DNA from: Salinarimonas rosea DSM 21201
Lineage (GTDB): Bacteria; Pseudomonadota; Alphaproteobacteria; Rhizobiales; Beijerinckiaceae
Direction of reading: 5' to 3'
Length of the DNA: 64,000 bases
NCBI RefSeq assembly: GCF_000429045.1
Contig: NZ_AUBC01000019.1
Span: 1 to 64,000 of the forward strand
Made by a program: the position numbers and the translations under genes. Shown in pieces: positions 10,337 to 19,785 of this stretch (its first letter is position 1; every line of letters begins with the position of its first letter). Under the pieces are notes generated by a model that saw only the letters and a program-made list of their open reading frames with translations, did not search any database and was not told the origin of the DNA.

Positions 10337-10607
10337 GTATTTCCTAACTGGCCCGGCCCGCGAACCGAGTGTCGGCCTCGCAGGCTCCGAGCTTCACGCA
10401 TGAGCGTCCGGAGGGCGATCCCGATCACCGTGCGTCGACGGATCGGCGGGAGGATTCCCGAAACACGGGTGCAGAATACGGGCAAGGCCCAGCCGGGCAA
10501 TCCCGAAGCGCCACGCTGCGGCCATTTCGTCGACACCCGTTGCCCCAAAACCACGCCCGCCGGGCGTCCGATGGACCACTTCGGCGGGCGCCGGGCGGCG
10601 GCGCCGA

Positions 10608-11276
10608 TCAGAAGACGAATCCGAGTTCCTCGCGGAACGGCCGCAGCAACGGCGCGGCGGCGTCGAAGACCGCACGCGATCCGAACGTGTCCCCGGAGCG
10701 CACGAACAGGCTCGCGCGGCTCGTACGGCTGCCGTCGCCGACGATGACGCCGAGCCGCCCCTCCTCCGCGAGGCACTCGAGGAGCGCCTGCGGACGCACC
10801 TGCACCGCGCCGTTCACGTAGATCACGTCGAAGGGCGCCGCATCCGGGCAGCCGCCGTCGAGGGGACCGACCACGACCTCCACCGAGCCCGCCCCGTGCT
10901 CGGCGAGGAGCGCGCGGGTGCGCTCGGCGACGCCGGCGTCCGATTCGAGGATCGTCGGCCGCGCGCCGAGCCGCTGCATGACGACCGCCTCGTAGCCGAG
11001 GGCGCTCGCCACGACGAGCGTGCGCTCGCCCGCACGCACTTGCAGGTTCTGGAGCAGGCGCCCGAAGATCATCGCCGGCAGCAGCCAGCGCCCGCCGTCC
11101 TCGGTGTGCGCCACGGGGAGGCTCTGGTCGGAATAGGCGAGCCCCTTCGCCTCGTCCGGCGCGAAGGCCTCGCGCGGCACCTCGTTCATGGCCGACAGGA
11201 TGCCGAGATCGGTGATGTCGTAGGTGCGCAGCTGGTGATCCACCATCATGCGGCGCACGCGGGCGAAGTCGATCAT
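10608..11276 (-). CDS. pcm: protein-L-isoaspartate O-methyltransferase family protein
   Basis: Product of 222 residues. It shows the Pcm-type opening (RRMMVDHQLRTYDITD followed by VPREAFAP), the SAM-binding region around GERTLVVASALGYEAVVMQRLG, and the DVIYVNGAVQV strand. The second motif is less canonical than in E. coli Pcm, so activity on isoaspartyl residues is probable rather than certain; the member found next to tolC in alphaproteobacteria is the closest comparison. The start is ATG 11276; the frame is open 160 bases upstream but without homology. Confidence 0.88.
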   Translation of the reverse strand: MIDFARVRRMMVDHQLRTYDITDLGILSAMNEVPREAFAPDEAKGLAYSDQSLPVAHTEDGGRWLLPAMIFGRLLQNLQVRAGERTLVVASALGYEAVVMQRLGARPTILESDAGVAERTRALLAEHGAGSVEVVVGPLDGGCPDAAPFDVIYVNGAVQVRPQALLECLAEEGRLGVIVGDGSRTSRASLFVRSGDTFGSRAVFDAAAPLLRPFREELGFVF

Positions 11277-11583
11277 CGGAGCCTCTCGGATCGGGTCGGC
11301 GTCTCTCTGCGAACGTCGTGGCTTTTGGTGGATCGGCCCGCAAAAGGCAAGCGGGCGCGCGAGGCTCGCGGACACGCCTGCCCCGGGCGATCGCCCGACG
11401 CCGCCGGTGACGGACGCCGTGGCCTCGCGCAACACACTTACCTAAGGTCGTTCTTCTTGACAATTTGGAGCTGCGGCGCCGAGTATGGCCACGCTCGGCG
11501 TCGACCGGGCCGGGGGCGGTCGCTCCCGGGCCGCGAGCTCAGACCGCGTTCCCTCGCGCCCGTGCCGAAGGACGAGCAGCCCC
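11277..11583. other. intergenic region between pcm and the orphan 512-residue protein
   Basis: A 307-base stretch between divergent genes with no convincing gene. It carries the promoter described separately at 11457-11486 for the rightward gene; no clear leftward promoter for pcm could be picked out by eye. Confidence 0.6.
11457..11486 (+). promoter_or_regulatory. candidate sigma-70 promoter for the 512-residue protein gene
   Basis: A perfect TTGACA at 11457-11462 is followed after 18 bases by GAGTAT (11481-11486). Transcription would start near 11492, giving a leader of about 90 bases to the ATG at 11584. This placement argues against the earlier in-frame ATG at 11485, which would overlap the -10 element. 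Confidence 0.4.
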
Positions 11584-13122
11584 ATGGCCTGGAACTCGAA
11601 GTGCCCCAATGGCGGGCCGATTCCGTTCGACCCGCACGCGGCGGTCGCCGCGGCGGATTTCACCAATTCCGTCTACGTCAACACGGCGACGGTCGGGAGC
11701 ACCAAGAACCTCACGCGCTACGCCTACACCTATGTCGACGTCCCCGACGGCAACGGCGACACGTGGCGGGTGTGCGTCGTCGGCCATGCCCATTGCGTCG
11801 ACGACGGGACCCGCTGGATCGCCGGCAACACCTTCATCTGCGGCTGGGACGGCTTCGACGTCCAGACCAGCGCCGCCCATCTCGCGCAGATCGTGGCGCT
11901 CCCGGCGAGCCGCGGCACCTTCCCCGACGCCGCGCGCTACCCGGTGAAGCTCACGGGCGCCGGCGCGACCCCGAACGTCGCGGCAGGCGGGAGCACGTCC
12001 TCGGCCCCGCCCGAGGCCGGCCCCGTCCCCCTCCGGCCGCCGAAGACCTCGACCAGCGCGCGCAACATCCCGATCGCGAAATACTTCGTCTTCAACGAGA
12101 CGGGGAACATCATGATCGCCTCGACGGTGCAGGGGGACGCCGCCATCACCCAGGCGGCGCAGGATCTGTTCCAGGAGGTGACGGTGTTCTTCGCCGCGCT
12201 GACGAAAGCGGTCTCGAGCACGCTGCGCCCGTCGGCGAAGAACAAGGCGAATCCGGACTTCCTCGACTACTACACGCTCTACGACTACGAGCCGATCGAG
12301 GCCATCGTCGCTCGCTCGGGCATGTTCGTCGCGATGAACCGCGAGGACTACCTGTTCGAGAGCAATGCCGGCTCGACGACGTTCAACACCGACCTCATCG
12401 CCTCGATCCTCGGCTTCGCCGCCACCGACGGCGCGGACGTGGGGGCGCTGACCGAGGTGCTGCGCTCGATGGGCAAGCAGGCCACCGTGTCGTGGAAGCG
12501 CAGCGGCAAGTACGACAAGATGGGGCACCTGACCTTCGTCTGCGAGTACCTGCTCGGCATGCCGATCGTCAACGTGGAGTACTACTCCATCGACGAGGAC
12601 GTGGTGAAGACGGTCGTGCACGCCGGCCCCTGCGTCTCGGTGACCGACACGAGCATCAAGCTCCAGATCCACAAGAGCAGCTTCCTGTTCGTGCCGCCTC
12701 AGTGGCTGCGCAAGTATTCCGGCGACCTCGCCGCCGTCGCCGACATGGACGACTTCCACCAGCTGGTGAAGGACCTCCAGTCCTATATCACCGGCACGCC
12801 GGTGATCGTGTCGGTCCGCGACGGCACGGGCGACGATGCGTCGATCACGCTGACCGATCAGTCGAAATACGTCATCGAGGGCATGAACTTCGGTGCCTTC
12901 ACGCCCCAGGGCGCCAAGACGAGCGGCGAGGTCACGATCGGCGGCGTCAGCCAAGGCGTCACCCAGGCGGACTGGACGACCGATTCGATCACCTTCACGG
13001 CCACGAAGAGCACCGTGCAGCGCGGCGGCAAGGCGGTGGACGCCGTCGGTCCCGTCGTGGTGCGCCTGGGCGGCGACGGCCCCATCACGCAGAGCGAGGT
13101 GATCTACACGATCCCGGGGTGA
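11584..13122 (+). CDS. uncharacterised 512-residue protein with C-terminal IPT/TIG-like domain
   Basis: No family recognised for most of it. There is no signal peptide or membrane segment. Residues 1-130 are a mixed Cys-containing domain (Cys at about 7, 64, 70 and 84); 130-160 is a Pro/Ala/Ser-rich linker; 165-400 is a mixed alpha/beta region starting AKYFVFNETGNIMIAS; from about 405 a beta-rich module (YVIEGMNFGAF, GEVTIGG, VVRLGG) resembles an IPT/TIG immunoglobulin-like fold. I chose ATG 11584 because GGACGAG lies about ten bases upstream and the promoter lies between it and the earlier ATG 11485. It is a single gene between pcm and a convergent membrane-protein gene, so context gives no function. 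Real coding is supported by strong codon-position bias and even composition. Confidence 0.75.
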   Translation: MAWNSKCPNGGPIPFDPHAAVAAADFTNSVYVNTATVGSTKNLTRYAYTYVDVPDGNGDTWRVCVVGHAHCVDDGTRWIAGNTFICGWDGFDVQTSAAHLAQIVALPASRGTFPDAARYPVKLTGAGATPNVAAGGSTSSAPPEAGPVPLRPPKTSTSARNIPIAKYFVFNETGNIMIASTVQGDAAITQAAQDLFQEVTVFFAALTKAVSSTLRPSAKNKANPDFLDYYTLYDYEPIEAIVARSGMFVAMNREDYLFESNAGSTTFNTDLIASILGFAATDGADVGALTEVLRSMGKQATVSWKRSGKYDKMGHLTFVCEYLLGMPIVNVEYYSIDEDVVKTVVHAGPCVSVTDTSIKLQIHKSSFLFVPPQWLRKYSGDLAAVADMDDFHQLVKDLQSYITGTPVIVSVRDGTGDDASITLTDQSKYVIEGMNFGAFTPQGAKTSGEVTIGGVSQGVTQADWTTDSITFTATKSTVQRGGKAVDAVGPVVVRLGGDGPITQSEVIYTIPG

Positions 13123-13147
13123 TGCGCGCGGCGGCCGAAACGGGAGG

Positions 13148-13792
13148 TCACGACCCGGGCGGTCGAGCTCCCCCCGGCCGACGCGGCGCGAGCGCCGGCA
13201 GCGACAGGAGCACCACGCCCCAGGCCGCGCCGGCGATCAGCTCGGCGTGGAGGATGGGGACCTGCTCCGTCAGCCGCCAGGCCGAGCGATAGGCGAGGAA
13301 CAAGGCGGTGGCGAGCGCGAGCCATCCGAGCAGGAGCGCGCGCAGCGACCGCCCGAGGATCCGGCGCCGGGCGAGCCAGGCGCCGGCGATCACGCCCGGC
13401 ACGAGCGCCACCGCCATGCGCACCCACAGGTTCGCGGCGTCGCTGCCGAACACGAAGAACAGGTCCCCGAAGGGCGAGCGCGGCTCCTCGGACGGCAGCC
13501 GGCCGAGGTCGAAGATCGTGCCCCACTCGAAGGTCCGCCAGACGAGGTAGCTGCCGGCGAGCCAGCCGGCGAGCGTCAGCGCCTCGCGCCAGGGCCGGAA
13601 GCGGCGCAGGTGGACGGCCGCGAGCAGCGCGAGGACGCCCGACACGTACCAGAGCCGCCGCCCCGGCGGGTCCCCGAGCGCCTCGACCCCGCCGCCGGAG
13701 ACGCGGTTGAGCACGGCGACCGCGAGGACGACGAGAGCGGCGTAGCCGAAGTCCAGGGATCGGCGGAGGGCGGATGGGATGCGAAGGCTCAT
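13148..13792 (-). CDS. uncharacterised inner-membrane protein
   Basis: Product of 214 residues with five or six hydrophobic segments (around 17-32, 48-60, 72-88, 122-140, 152-172 and 184-200) separated by Arg-rich loops, ending in a basic Pro/Gly tail. No family recognised. A conserved-looking loop, WRTFEWGTIFDLGRLPSEEP, sits between the third and fourth segments. It converges on the orphan 512-residue gene with a 25-base gap. Coding status is supported by the regular alternation of membrane segments and positive loops. Confidence 0.6.
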   Translation of the reverse strand: MSLRIPSALRRSLDFGYAALVVLAVAVLNRVSGGGVEALGDPPGRRLWYVSGVLALLAAVHLRRFRPWREALTLAGWLAGSYLVWRTFEWGTIFDLGRLPSEEPRSPFGDLFFVFGSDAANLWVRMAVALVPGVIAGAWLARRRILGRSLRALLLGWLALATALFLAYRSAWRLTEQVPILHAELIAGAAWGVVLLSLPALAPRRPGGARPPGS

Positions 13793-13900
13793 GTCCGCAC
13801 GGAATGCGGCGGAGCAGTGCGGTGTTCCGCGGGACGACAGCGATGTTCGACGAGACCTGGAGCGGCTCGAAAGCGGATGCGCCGACGCTCCGTCGCCAGC

Positions 13901-14656
13901 TCAGGCTGCGACCTGTCGGAACTGGTCCGGATCGCTGTCGGCGGGCACGACCCTGTCCGCTTCCTCATTGAGGAGCGCCCGCAGGCTGGCCTCCGTCCCA
14001 CCGTAATCCGCTAGCGCCACGACCAAGCGCGGGTGATCGTCCGCCGATCGCACGTCGCGGAGCTTCAGGCTCGCGCTCGCCACCGCACTGAACGCGGGCG
14101 ACACGAACGTGAACAACGCTGCTATGCGCTTTCCCTCGTACAGTCCGGCATCGAAATCCCAGGAGCGCCAGGTGCCGCGCACACCATCCAGATCGAATGC
14201 GACGCGTTCGCCGAACGCCGAGCGGAGGCCGGATCGGAAACGTTCCTGCGATCGCTTCCGACGCATGGTTTCGAGCGCCGCTGCCGTCCGATCGACAGCT
14301 CTCGTCGAGACGTTGGCGATGACGGCCACCGCACCGGGGAGCGCCTCCCGCGACACGTTCGCTGCGAAGATGCTGCGCTCGCTCAGGGAGACGCCCAGCC
14401 GGGCAGCCTCCGTCCGTGCGATGCCGGCGAACGTAGCGCCGGCGCCCATCGTCTCGGCGATGAACGCCCCCTGCCCGTCGTCGGTGACGACATAGCCGCT
14501 CTCGTCCGCGTCGATGCGCACCACGACCGCGGAGCCGTTCGGATAGCTGACGGCGGTCGAGACATAGGCCGAACCGCCCTCCACCGTCGCAAACGACAGT
14601 GCACGGGCGACCTCCTCGGCGATGTCGGACAGAACGGTTCTTTCCAGCGTCTTCAC
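13901..14656 (-). CDS. uncharacterised protein, second of an overlapping pair (DUF1828-like start)
   Basis: Product of 251 residues if it begins at GTG 14656, which overlaps the upstream stop as GTGA; ATG 14674 would give 257. The N-terminal third (strand-rich, with ESGYVVTDDGQGAFI near residue 55) recalls DUF1828-type domains, where a short strand ends in DDG; the rest has no recognised family. Composition is less GC-rich than neighbouring genes. It is translationally coupled to the 176-residue gene upstream, so the two probably act together. This small two-gene unit next to a tRNA gene looks acquired; a toxin-antitoxin or defence role is possible but unproven. Confidence 0.65.
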   Translation of the reverse strand: MKTLERTVLSDIAEEVARALSFATVEGGSAYVSTAVSYPNGSAVVVRIDADESGYVVTDDGQGAFIAETMGAGATFAGIARTEAARLGVSLSERSIFAANVSREALPGAVAVIANVSTRAVDRTAAALETMRRKRSQERFRSGLRSAFGERVAFDLDGVRGTWRSWDFDAGLYEGKRIAALFTFVSPAFSAVASASLKLRDVRSADDHPRLVVALADYGGTEASLRALLNEEADRVVPADSDPDQFRQVAA

Positions 14657-15183
14657 AGCAGCACCCTCGCCCATGGTGGCGGCGGCACGCCCGGCATATC
14701 GGGGCAATTCCACAGTTCGGCACAGAGGTGAACATACTCGGAAAAGGATTCTATCGCACGCGGCAAAGGCGCAATCACGCCTGGCTCGCTTTGCGTGAAG
14801 ACGGCTAAGGGGCGCTCTCGATTCAGTTCGAACGGATGCCACCGGTCGCGCAGCACGGCGAACCGATGAGCACCCGGAGCGTCGCCTGCGTTTCGATGCT
14901 CCCGCATCGGTCGCCACTCCACTGGACACAGCCTCAAGGCCTTCCGGAGTGGCGGCAGCCTGACGGTGATCTGCCCATACACGTCGCAGTCCCAAGCCGA
15001 TTGCGGAGTCGACAGGAGAAGCGAGACGCCGCCACCCAGCACACCGTCGAGCCGCACTGCAACGACCAAGTCGAGACGTACACCCTCACGATGGTCGCGC
15101 TGAACCCACTCCGGCGCAGCATCGAAGGTCGTTCGAGCGGAGACGACGCGACCGAGGTACGAGATGGTCTCAGCGTCGCCCAA
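14653..15183 (-). CDS. uncharacterised protein, first of an overlapping pair beside tRNA-Cys
   Basis: Product of 176 residues, soluble, with no recognised family. It begins at TTG 15183 after a purine- and G-rich stretch; no ATG or GTG gives a sensible alternative near the start. Notable segments are VRLDLVVAVRLDGVLGGGVSLLLSTPQ and a C-terminal Cys/Pro-rich end (WNCPDMPGVPPPP). Local GC falls to about 52 percent at 14701-14760, far below the window average. It ends in a four-base overlap with the next gene. The pair lies on the 3' side of tRNA-Cys, a usual position for integrated DNA. Confidence 0.6.
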   Translation of the reverse strand: MGDAETISYLGRVVSARTTFDAAPEWVQRDHREGVRLDLVVAVRLDGVLGGGVSLLLSTPQSAWDCDVYGQITVRLPPLRKALRLCPVEWRPMREHRNAGDAPGAHRFAVLRDRWHPFELNRERPLAVFTQSEPGVIAPLPRAIESFSEYVHLCAELWNCPDMPGVPPPPWARVLL

Positions 15184-15320
15184 GCGTGCCCCCGCGATTG
15201 AGTCGCGTCGACACTCGAACTATGCGATTGAAATGCCGGTATCAGCCCCGACAACGCTGCAACGACAAACCGGCAGCGCGGTACCCGTACGTCGCGGGGG
15301 CTCCGAACGTACGGCTGATG

Positions 15321-15394
15321 TGGAGGCCTCGCCCGGAATCGAACCGGGGTGCAAGGATTTGCAGTCCTCTGCGTAACCACTCCGCCACGAGGCC
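15321..15394 (-). tRNA. tRNA-Cys (anticodon GCA)
   Basis: The minus strand folds as a standard cloverleaf: acceptor arms GGCCTCG (15394-15388) and CGAGGCC (15331-15325), anticodon loop CTGCAAA with GCA at 15362-15360, T loop TTCGATT within CCCGG/CCGGG stems, discriminator U at 15324 and an encoded CCA at 15323-15321. Of 74 bases including CCA. Transcription runs toward the low-GC gene pair. Confidence 0.97.
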
Positions 15395-15517
15395 CCACCC
15401 GCGGCGTTTCCGTCGCGGGCCATCCTCATATCAGCGGCGCGGGCGCGTTTGCAAGGGCGAAATCGGGGCGCGTGCGCCCCGCCCTCCGCGCCGGTCGCCG
15501 CCCCCGGCCGGCCGGCG

Positions 15518-16630
<1,113 letters not shown>

Positions 16631-16675
16631 TGTCTTCCTCCTCTGATCTCGTTCGCGTTCTTGCGACGCGGGGGT

Positions 16676-17305
16676 TCAGGCCGCGTCGGGCTGGTTCTCC
16701 GGGGCGGCCGCCGCGAAGGCGGGATGCGCGGCGCAGGTCTCCGCGACGGCGCGGATCCGCGGGAAGGCCTCGAGCGGCACCGAGAACCGTCGTGCGTTGA
16801 AAACCTGCGGGACGATGTGGAGATCCGCCATGCCGGGCGCCTCCCCGAAGGCGTAGGGCCGCGGGTCGATCAGCCGCTCGATCGCGGAGAAGCCTTCCTG
16901 GATCCAATGCGCGTACCAGGCGTCGACGGCGGCCTGGTCGGCGCCGAGCCGCTCCTTCAGCCAGCCCAGTGTCGCGAGATTGTTGAGCGGATGGATGTCG
17001 CAGGCGACGATCGCGCACACGGCGCGCACCCGCGCCCGCTCGAGCGCGTCCTGCGGCAGGACCGGAGGCTGCGGCCAGCGCTCCTCGATCCATTCCAGGA
17101 TCGCCGGCGACTGGATCAGCATCTCGCCCGCGTCCGTCTCGAGCGCCGGCACGCGCCCCTGCGGATGGCGCGCGCGCCACGCCTCGCTGCGGTGCTCGCC
17201 CTTCAGGAGATGGACGGTCGCGTGCTCGAAGGGCACGCCCTTGAGGTTCAGCGCGATTCGCACGCGGTAGGCGGCCGAGGAGCGGAAATAGCCGTGGAGC
17301 TTCAT
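16676..17305 (-). CDS. maiA: maleylacetoacetate isomerase (zeta-class glutathione transferase)
   Basis: Product of 209 residues. The N-terminal thioredoxin-like half opens with [22 protein letters not shown], which contains the zeta-class SSxxxR active-site motif, and continues to IQSPAILEWIEERWP, the glutathione-binding region; the C-terminal half is helical and ends in PFxFxxxxPENQPDA form. It isomerises maleylacetoacetate to fumarylacetoacetate in homogentisate breakdown. Its ATG overlaps the stop of the MarR gene (ATGA), so the two are co-translated. Confidence 0.96.
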   Translation of the reverse strand: MKLHGYFRSSAAYRVRIALNLKGVPFEHATVHLLKGEHRSEAWRARHPQGRVPALETDAGEMLIQSPAILEWIEERWPQPPVLPQDALERARVRAVCAIVACDIHPLNNLATLGWLKERLGADQAAVDAWYAHWIQEGFSAIERLIDPRPYAFGEAPGMADLHIVPQVFNARRFSVPLEAFPRIRAVAETCAAHPAFAAAAPENQPDAA

Positions 17306-17847
17306 CGCGAGACCTCCGAGGCGTCCGCGGGATCGAGGTCGGGCGCCAGGCTGCGCATGCGGGCGTCGAGCCGGTCGATGAGCCCGAACAAGGTCTCGCG
17401 CTCGTCCGGCGAGAGCCCCGTGAAGACGGCGCGCTCGAACGCGAGCGCCTCGGGCGCCACCGCCTCGTAGATCCCCCTGCCCTTCGGCGTGAGCGCGAGC
17501 AGCTCCTCGCGCATGTCGTCGGCGTTCGGGCGACGCTCGACGATGCCGCGCCCGGCCAGCGAGGCGACGGCCCGCGAGACGGTCGACTTGTGCATCACCG
17601 CGTGCGCCGCGATGTCGCGTGCCGTGCGCGTCTCGAACTGGCCGAGCGTCGCGACGATGCGCCATTGCGGGATCGTGATGCCGAAGCGCTCGGCGTAGAT
17701 CCGCGCCAGGGCGTTCGACACCGTGGTCGCGAGCACGTTCAGCCGATAAGGCAGGAAGCGCTCGAGCGTCAGCGGCTCGGCGCCGTGCACGGGCGCGTCG
17801 GCGTCTCGGGGAGCGTGGGCACGCATGTCGTCGGGGGATGACCGCAT
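17302..17847 (-). CDS. MarR family regulator of the homogentisate genes
   Basis: Product of 181 residues from ATG 17847 (174 from ATG 17826). The winged-helix core is clear: [15 protein letters not shown], then the recognition helix region [21 protein letters not shown] and the wing [16 protein letters not shown]. It is divergent from hmgA and overlaps maiA, so it very likely controls hmgA and its own operon through the palindrome at 17862-17877; an aromatic acid such as homogentisate is the probable ligand. It resembles alphaproteobacterial MarR-type regulators of this pathway rather than the IclR-type HmgR of Pseudomonas. Confidence 0.92.
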   Translation of the reverse strand: MRSSPDDMRAHAPRDADAPVHGAEPLTLERFLPYRLNVLATTVSNALARIYAERFGITIPQWRIVATLGQFETRTARDIAAHAVMHKSTVSRAVASLAGRGIVERRPNADDMREELLALTPKGRGIYEAVAPEALAFERAVFTGLSPDERETLFGLIDRLDARMRSLAPDLDPADASEVSR

Positions 17848-17861
17848 CGTTGACAGAAATC

Positions 17862-17877
17862 GGTTGCTGGTGCAACC
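17862..17877. promoter_or_regulatory. MarR operator between marR and hmgA
   Basis: A perfect inverted repeat, GGTTGC-TGGT-GCAACC, lies in the gap between the divergent marR and hmgA genes, and further flanking A/T bases extend the symmetry (AAT on the left, ATT on the right with a one-base offset). A plus-strand TTGACA at 17850-17855 stands just left of it, so a bound dimer would block an hmgA promoter; it is only 15 bases from the marR start and would also hinder marR expression. Confidence 0.6.
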
Positions 17878-18025
17878 ATTATGCCCATCACGGCCATCTT
17901 GGCAAGGGTGCCGGCCCGATCCTCGCAATCGCGCCGGGCGCGCCCGCGCCGCACGGGGACGAGAGAGCGCCATCGAGACGGCCCGAGGGAGAGCATCCCT
18001 CGAGGGAACATCCGCGGAGACATCC

Positions 18026-19396
18026 ATGACCGTCCACCAGACCACCGGCTTCACGAGCCCCGACCTCCAGGGTCGGGAGACCGCGATCAAGCCCGACTAC
18101 ATGTCCGGCTTCGGCAATTCCTTCGAGACCGAGGCGCTGGAGGGCGCGCTGCCCGTCGGCATGAACTCGCCGCAGAAGATCAACTACGGCCTCTACGCCG
18201 AGCAGCTCTCGGGCTCGCCCTTCACCGCGCCGCAGGCCACGAACCAGCGCTCCTGGCTCTACCGCATCCGCCCCTCGGTGAAGCACTCCCACCGCTACGC
18301 GCGGGTCGACCGGGGCTTCATCCGCACCGGCCCGTGCCGCGAGGACGCCGAGACCGCCATCGGCCAGATGCGCTGGAACCCGGTGGCGATCCCCGACGAG
18401 GCGCTGACCTTCGTCGGCGGGCTTCGCACCGTCACCACCGCGGGCGATTCGGACACGCAGGTCGGCATGGCCGCGCACCTCGCCTTCGTGACGCGCTCGA
18501 TGGAGAACGAGTACTTCTTCAACGCCGACGGCGAGTATCTCGTCGTGGCCCAGGAGGGGCACCTGCGCTTCAAGACCGAGTTCGGCGTGATCGAGTTCGG
18601 CCCGGGCGAGATCTGCGTCGTGCCGCGCGGGGTGATCTTCAAGGTCGAGCTCGTGGACGGGCCGGCGCGCGCCTACGTCTGCGAGAACTACGGCGGCCAG
18701 TTCACCCTGCCCGACCGTGGGCCGATCGGCGCCAACTGCCTCGCCAACCCGCGCGACTTCCTCACGCCGGTGGCGGCCTACGAGGACGTGGAGGAGGAGA
18801 GCTTCCTCTACGTGAAGTGGGGCGGCGACCTGTTCGTGACCAGGATCGAGCAGTCCCCGCTCGACGTGGTCGCCTGGCACGGCAACTACGCGCCCTACAA
18901 GTACGACCTGCGCCGCTTCTCCCCGGTGGGCGCGCTGCTGTTCGACCACCCGGATCCGTCGATCTTCACGGTGCTGACCGCGCCCACCGAGACGCCCGGC
19001 TCGGCCAACATCGACTTCGTCATCTTCCCCGACCGCTGGATGGTGGCGGAGAACACGTTCCGGCCGCCCTGGTACCACCGCAACCTGATGAGCGAGTTCA
19101 TGGGGCTCGTCTACGGCGTCTACGACGCCAAGCCCGAGGGTTTCGTCCCCGGCGGCTTCTCGCTCCACAACCAGATGCTGCCTCACGGCCCGGACATGCA
19201 GGCCTTCGAGCACGCCTCGAACGTCGATCTCGGGCCGACGAAGCTCGCCGGCACCATGGCCTTCATGTTCGAGACCCGCTTCCCCCAGCGCGTGACGGCC
19301 TGGGCCGCGGGGCTTCCCGAGCTGCAGGACTCGTACATCGACTGCTGGCAGGGCCTGAAGAAGCACTTCGACCCGAGCCGCCGCGAGCCGAAGTGA
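18026..19396 (+). CDS. hmgA: homogentisate 1,2-dioxygenase
   Basis: Product of 456 residues, usual length. It opens the homogentisate ring to maleylacetoacetate using Fe(II). The family start [26 protein letters not shown] is present, as are the cupin core and the [12 protein letters not shown] segment near residue 350 that contains iron-ligand His and Glu. ATG 18026 precedes the conserved region by about 30 residues and follows AGGGAACA-type purines. Divergent from marR; the next gene on the strand begins after a repeat element and a convergent TRAP gene. Confidence 0.97.
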   Translation: MTVHQTTGFTSPDLQGRETAIKPDYMSGFGNSFETEALEGALPVGMNSPQKINYGLYAEQLSGSPFTAPQATNQRSWLYRIRPSVKHSHRYARVDRGFIRTGPCREDAETAIGQMRWNPVAIPDEALTFVGGLRTVTTAGDSDTQVGMAAHLAFVTRSMENEYFFNADGEYLVVAQEGHLRFKTEFGVIEFGPGEICVVPRGVIFKVELVDGPARAYVCENYGGQFTLPDRGPIGANCLANPRDFLTPVAAYEDVEEESFLYVKWGGDLFVTRIEQSPLDVVAWHGNYAPYKYDLRRFSPVGALLFDHPDPSIFTVLTAPTETPGSANIDFVIFPDRWMVAENTFRPPWYHRNLMSEFMGLVYGVYDAKPEGFVPGGFSLHNQMLPHGPDMQAFEHASNVDLGPTKLAGTMAFMFETRFPQRVTAWAAGLPELQDSYIDCWQGLKKHFDPSRREPK

Positions 19397-19785
19397 GGCC
19401 GAACGTTCGAATGCGCCCGGAAATCGAGCCGGCGGGCGCCACCGCGCCTGCCCTACCGACGAGAGCGCTCGGCGCGAGACGTGTCGTGCGGCGGCGGTGT
19501 TCGATCGACCGGTCGCGAGGCTTGGTCCCGTCCTTCCCTGTAGGGGAAGGTGGATCGGCGCGAAGCGCCGAGACGGATGGGGCACGCCGACAGGCGTGTT
19601 CGGCGAAGCCGAAACGGGCCGCCCCGGGTGATCCGGACAGGATGCGCGCGCCTCCGTTTCCACTGCGCGGAACGCGCGTCCCGCGCGCCCCATCCGTCTC
19701 GGCTTCGCCGAGCCACCTTCCCCTACAGGGAAGGAAAGCAGCCGGCATCGCGGCGGCCTCGAGGACCGCCGCGATGCGGATCGCC
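19397..19785. other. intergenic region filled by a palindromic repeat element
   Basis: A 389-base gap between convergent hmgA and the TRAP binding protein. I see no gene; most of it is the composite repeat at 19531-19735. Confidence 0.7.
19531..19735. repeat. dispersed palindromic repeat, family A, inverted pair
   Basis: The left part (19531-19585) is a small hairpin CTTCCCT-GT-AGGGGAAG, then GTGGATCGGCG, a GAAGC loop, and GAGACGGATGGGGC. The right part (about 19688-19735) is the same unit inverted. The two units face each other across some 100 bases, so the whole could fold into one long stem. Shorter relatives occur at 21991, 23037, 27084, 36720, 42787 and 59563. Confidence 0.8.

Noticed and set aside
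13100-15320. Attachment-site duplication of the tRNA-Cys 3' end
   Set aside because: No second copy of the tRNA 3' segment was seen to the left within the low-GC region, and no integrase gene is present, so an island border is not shown.
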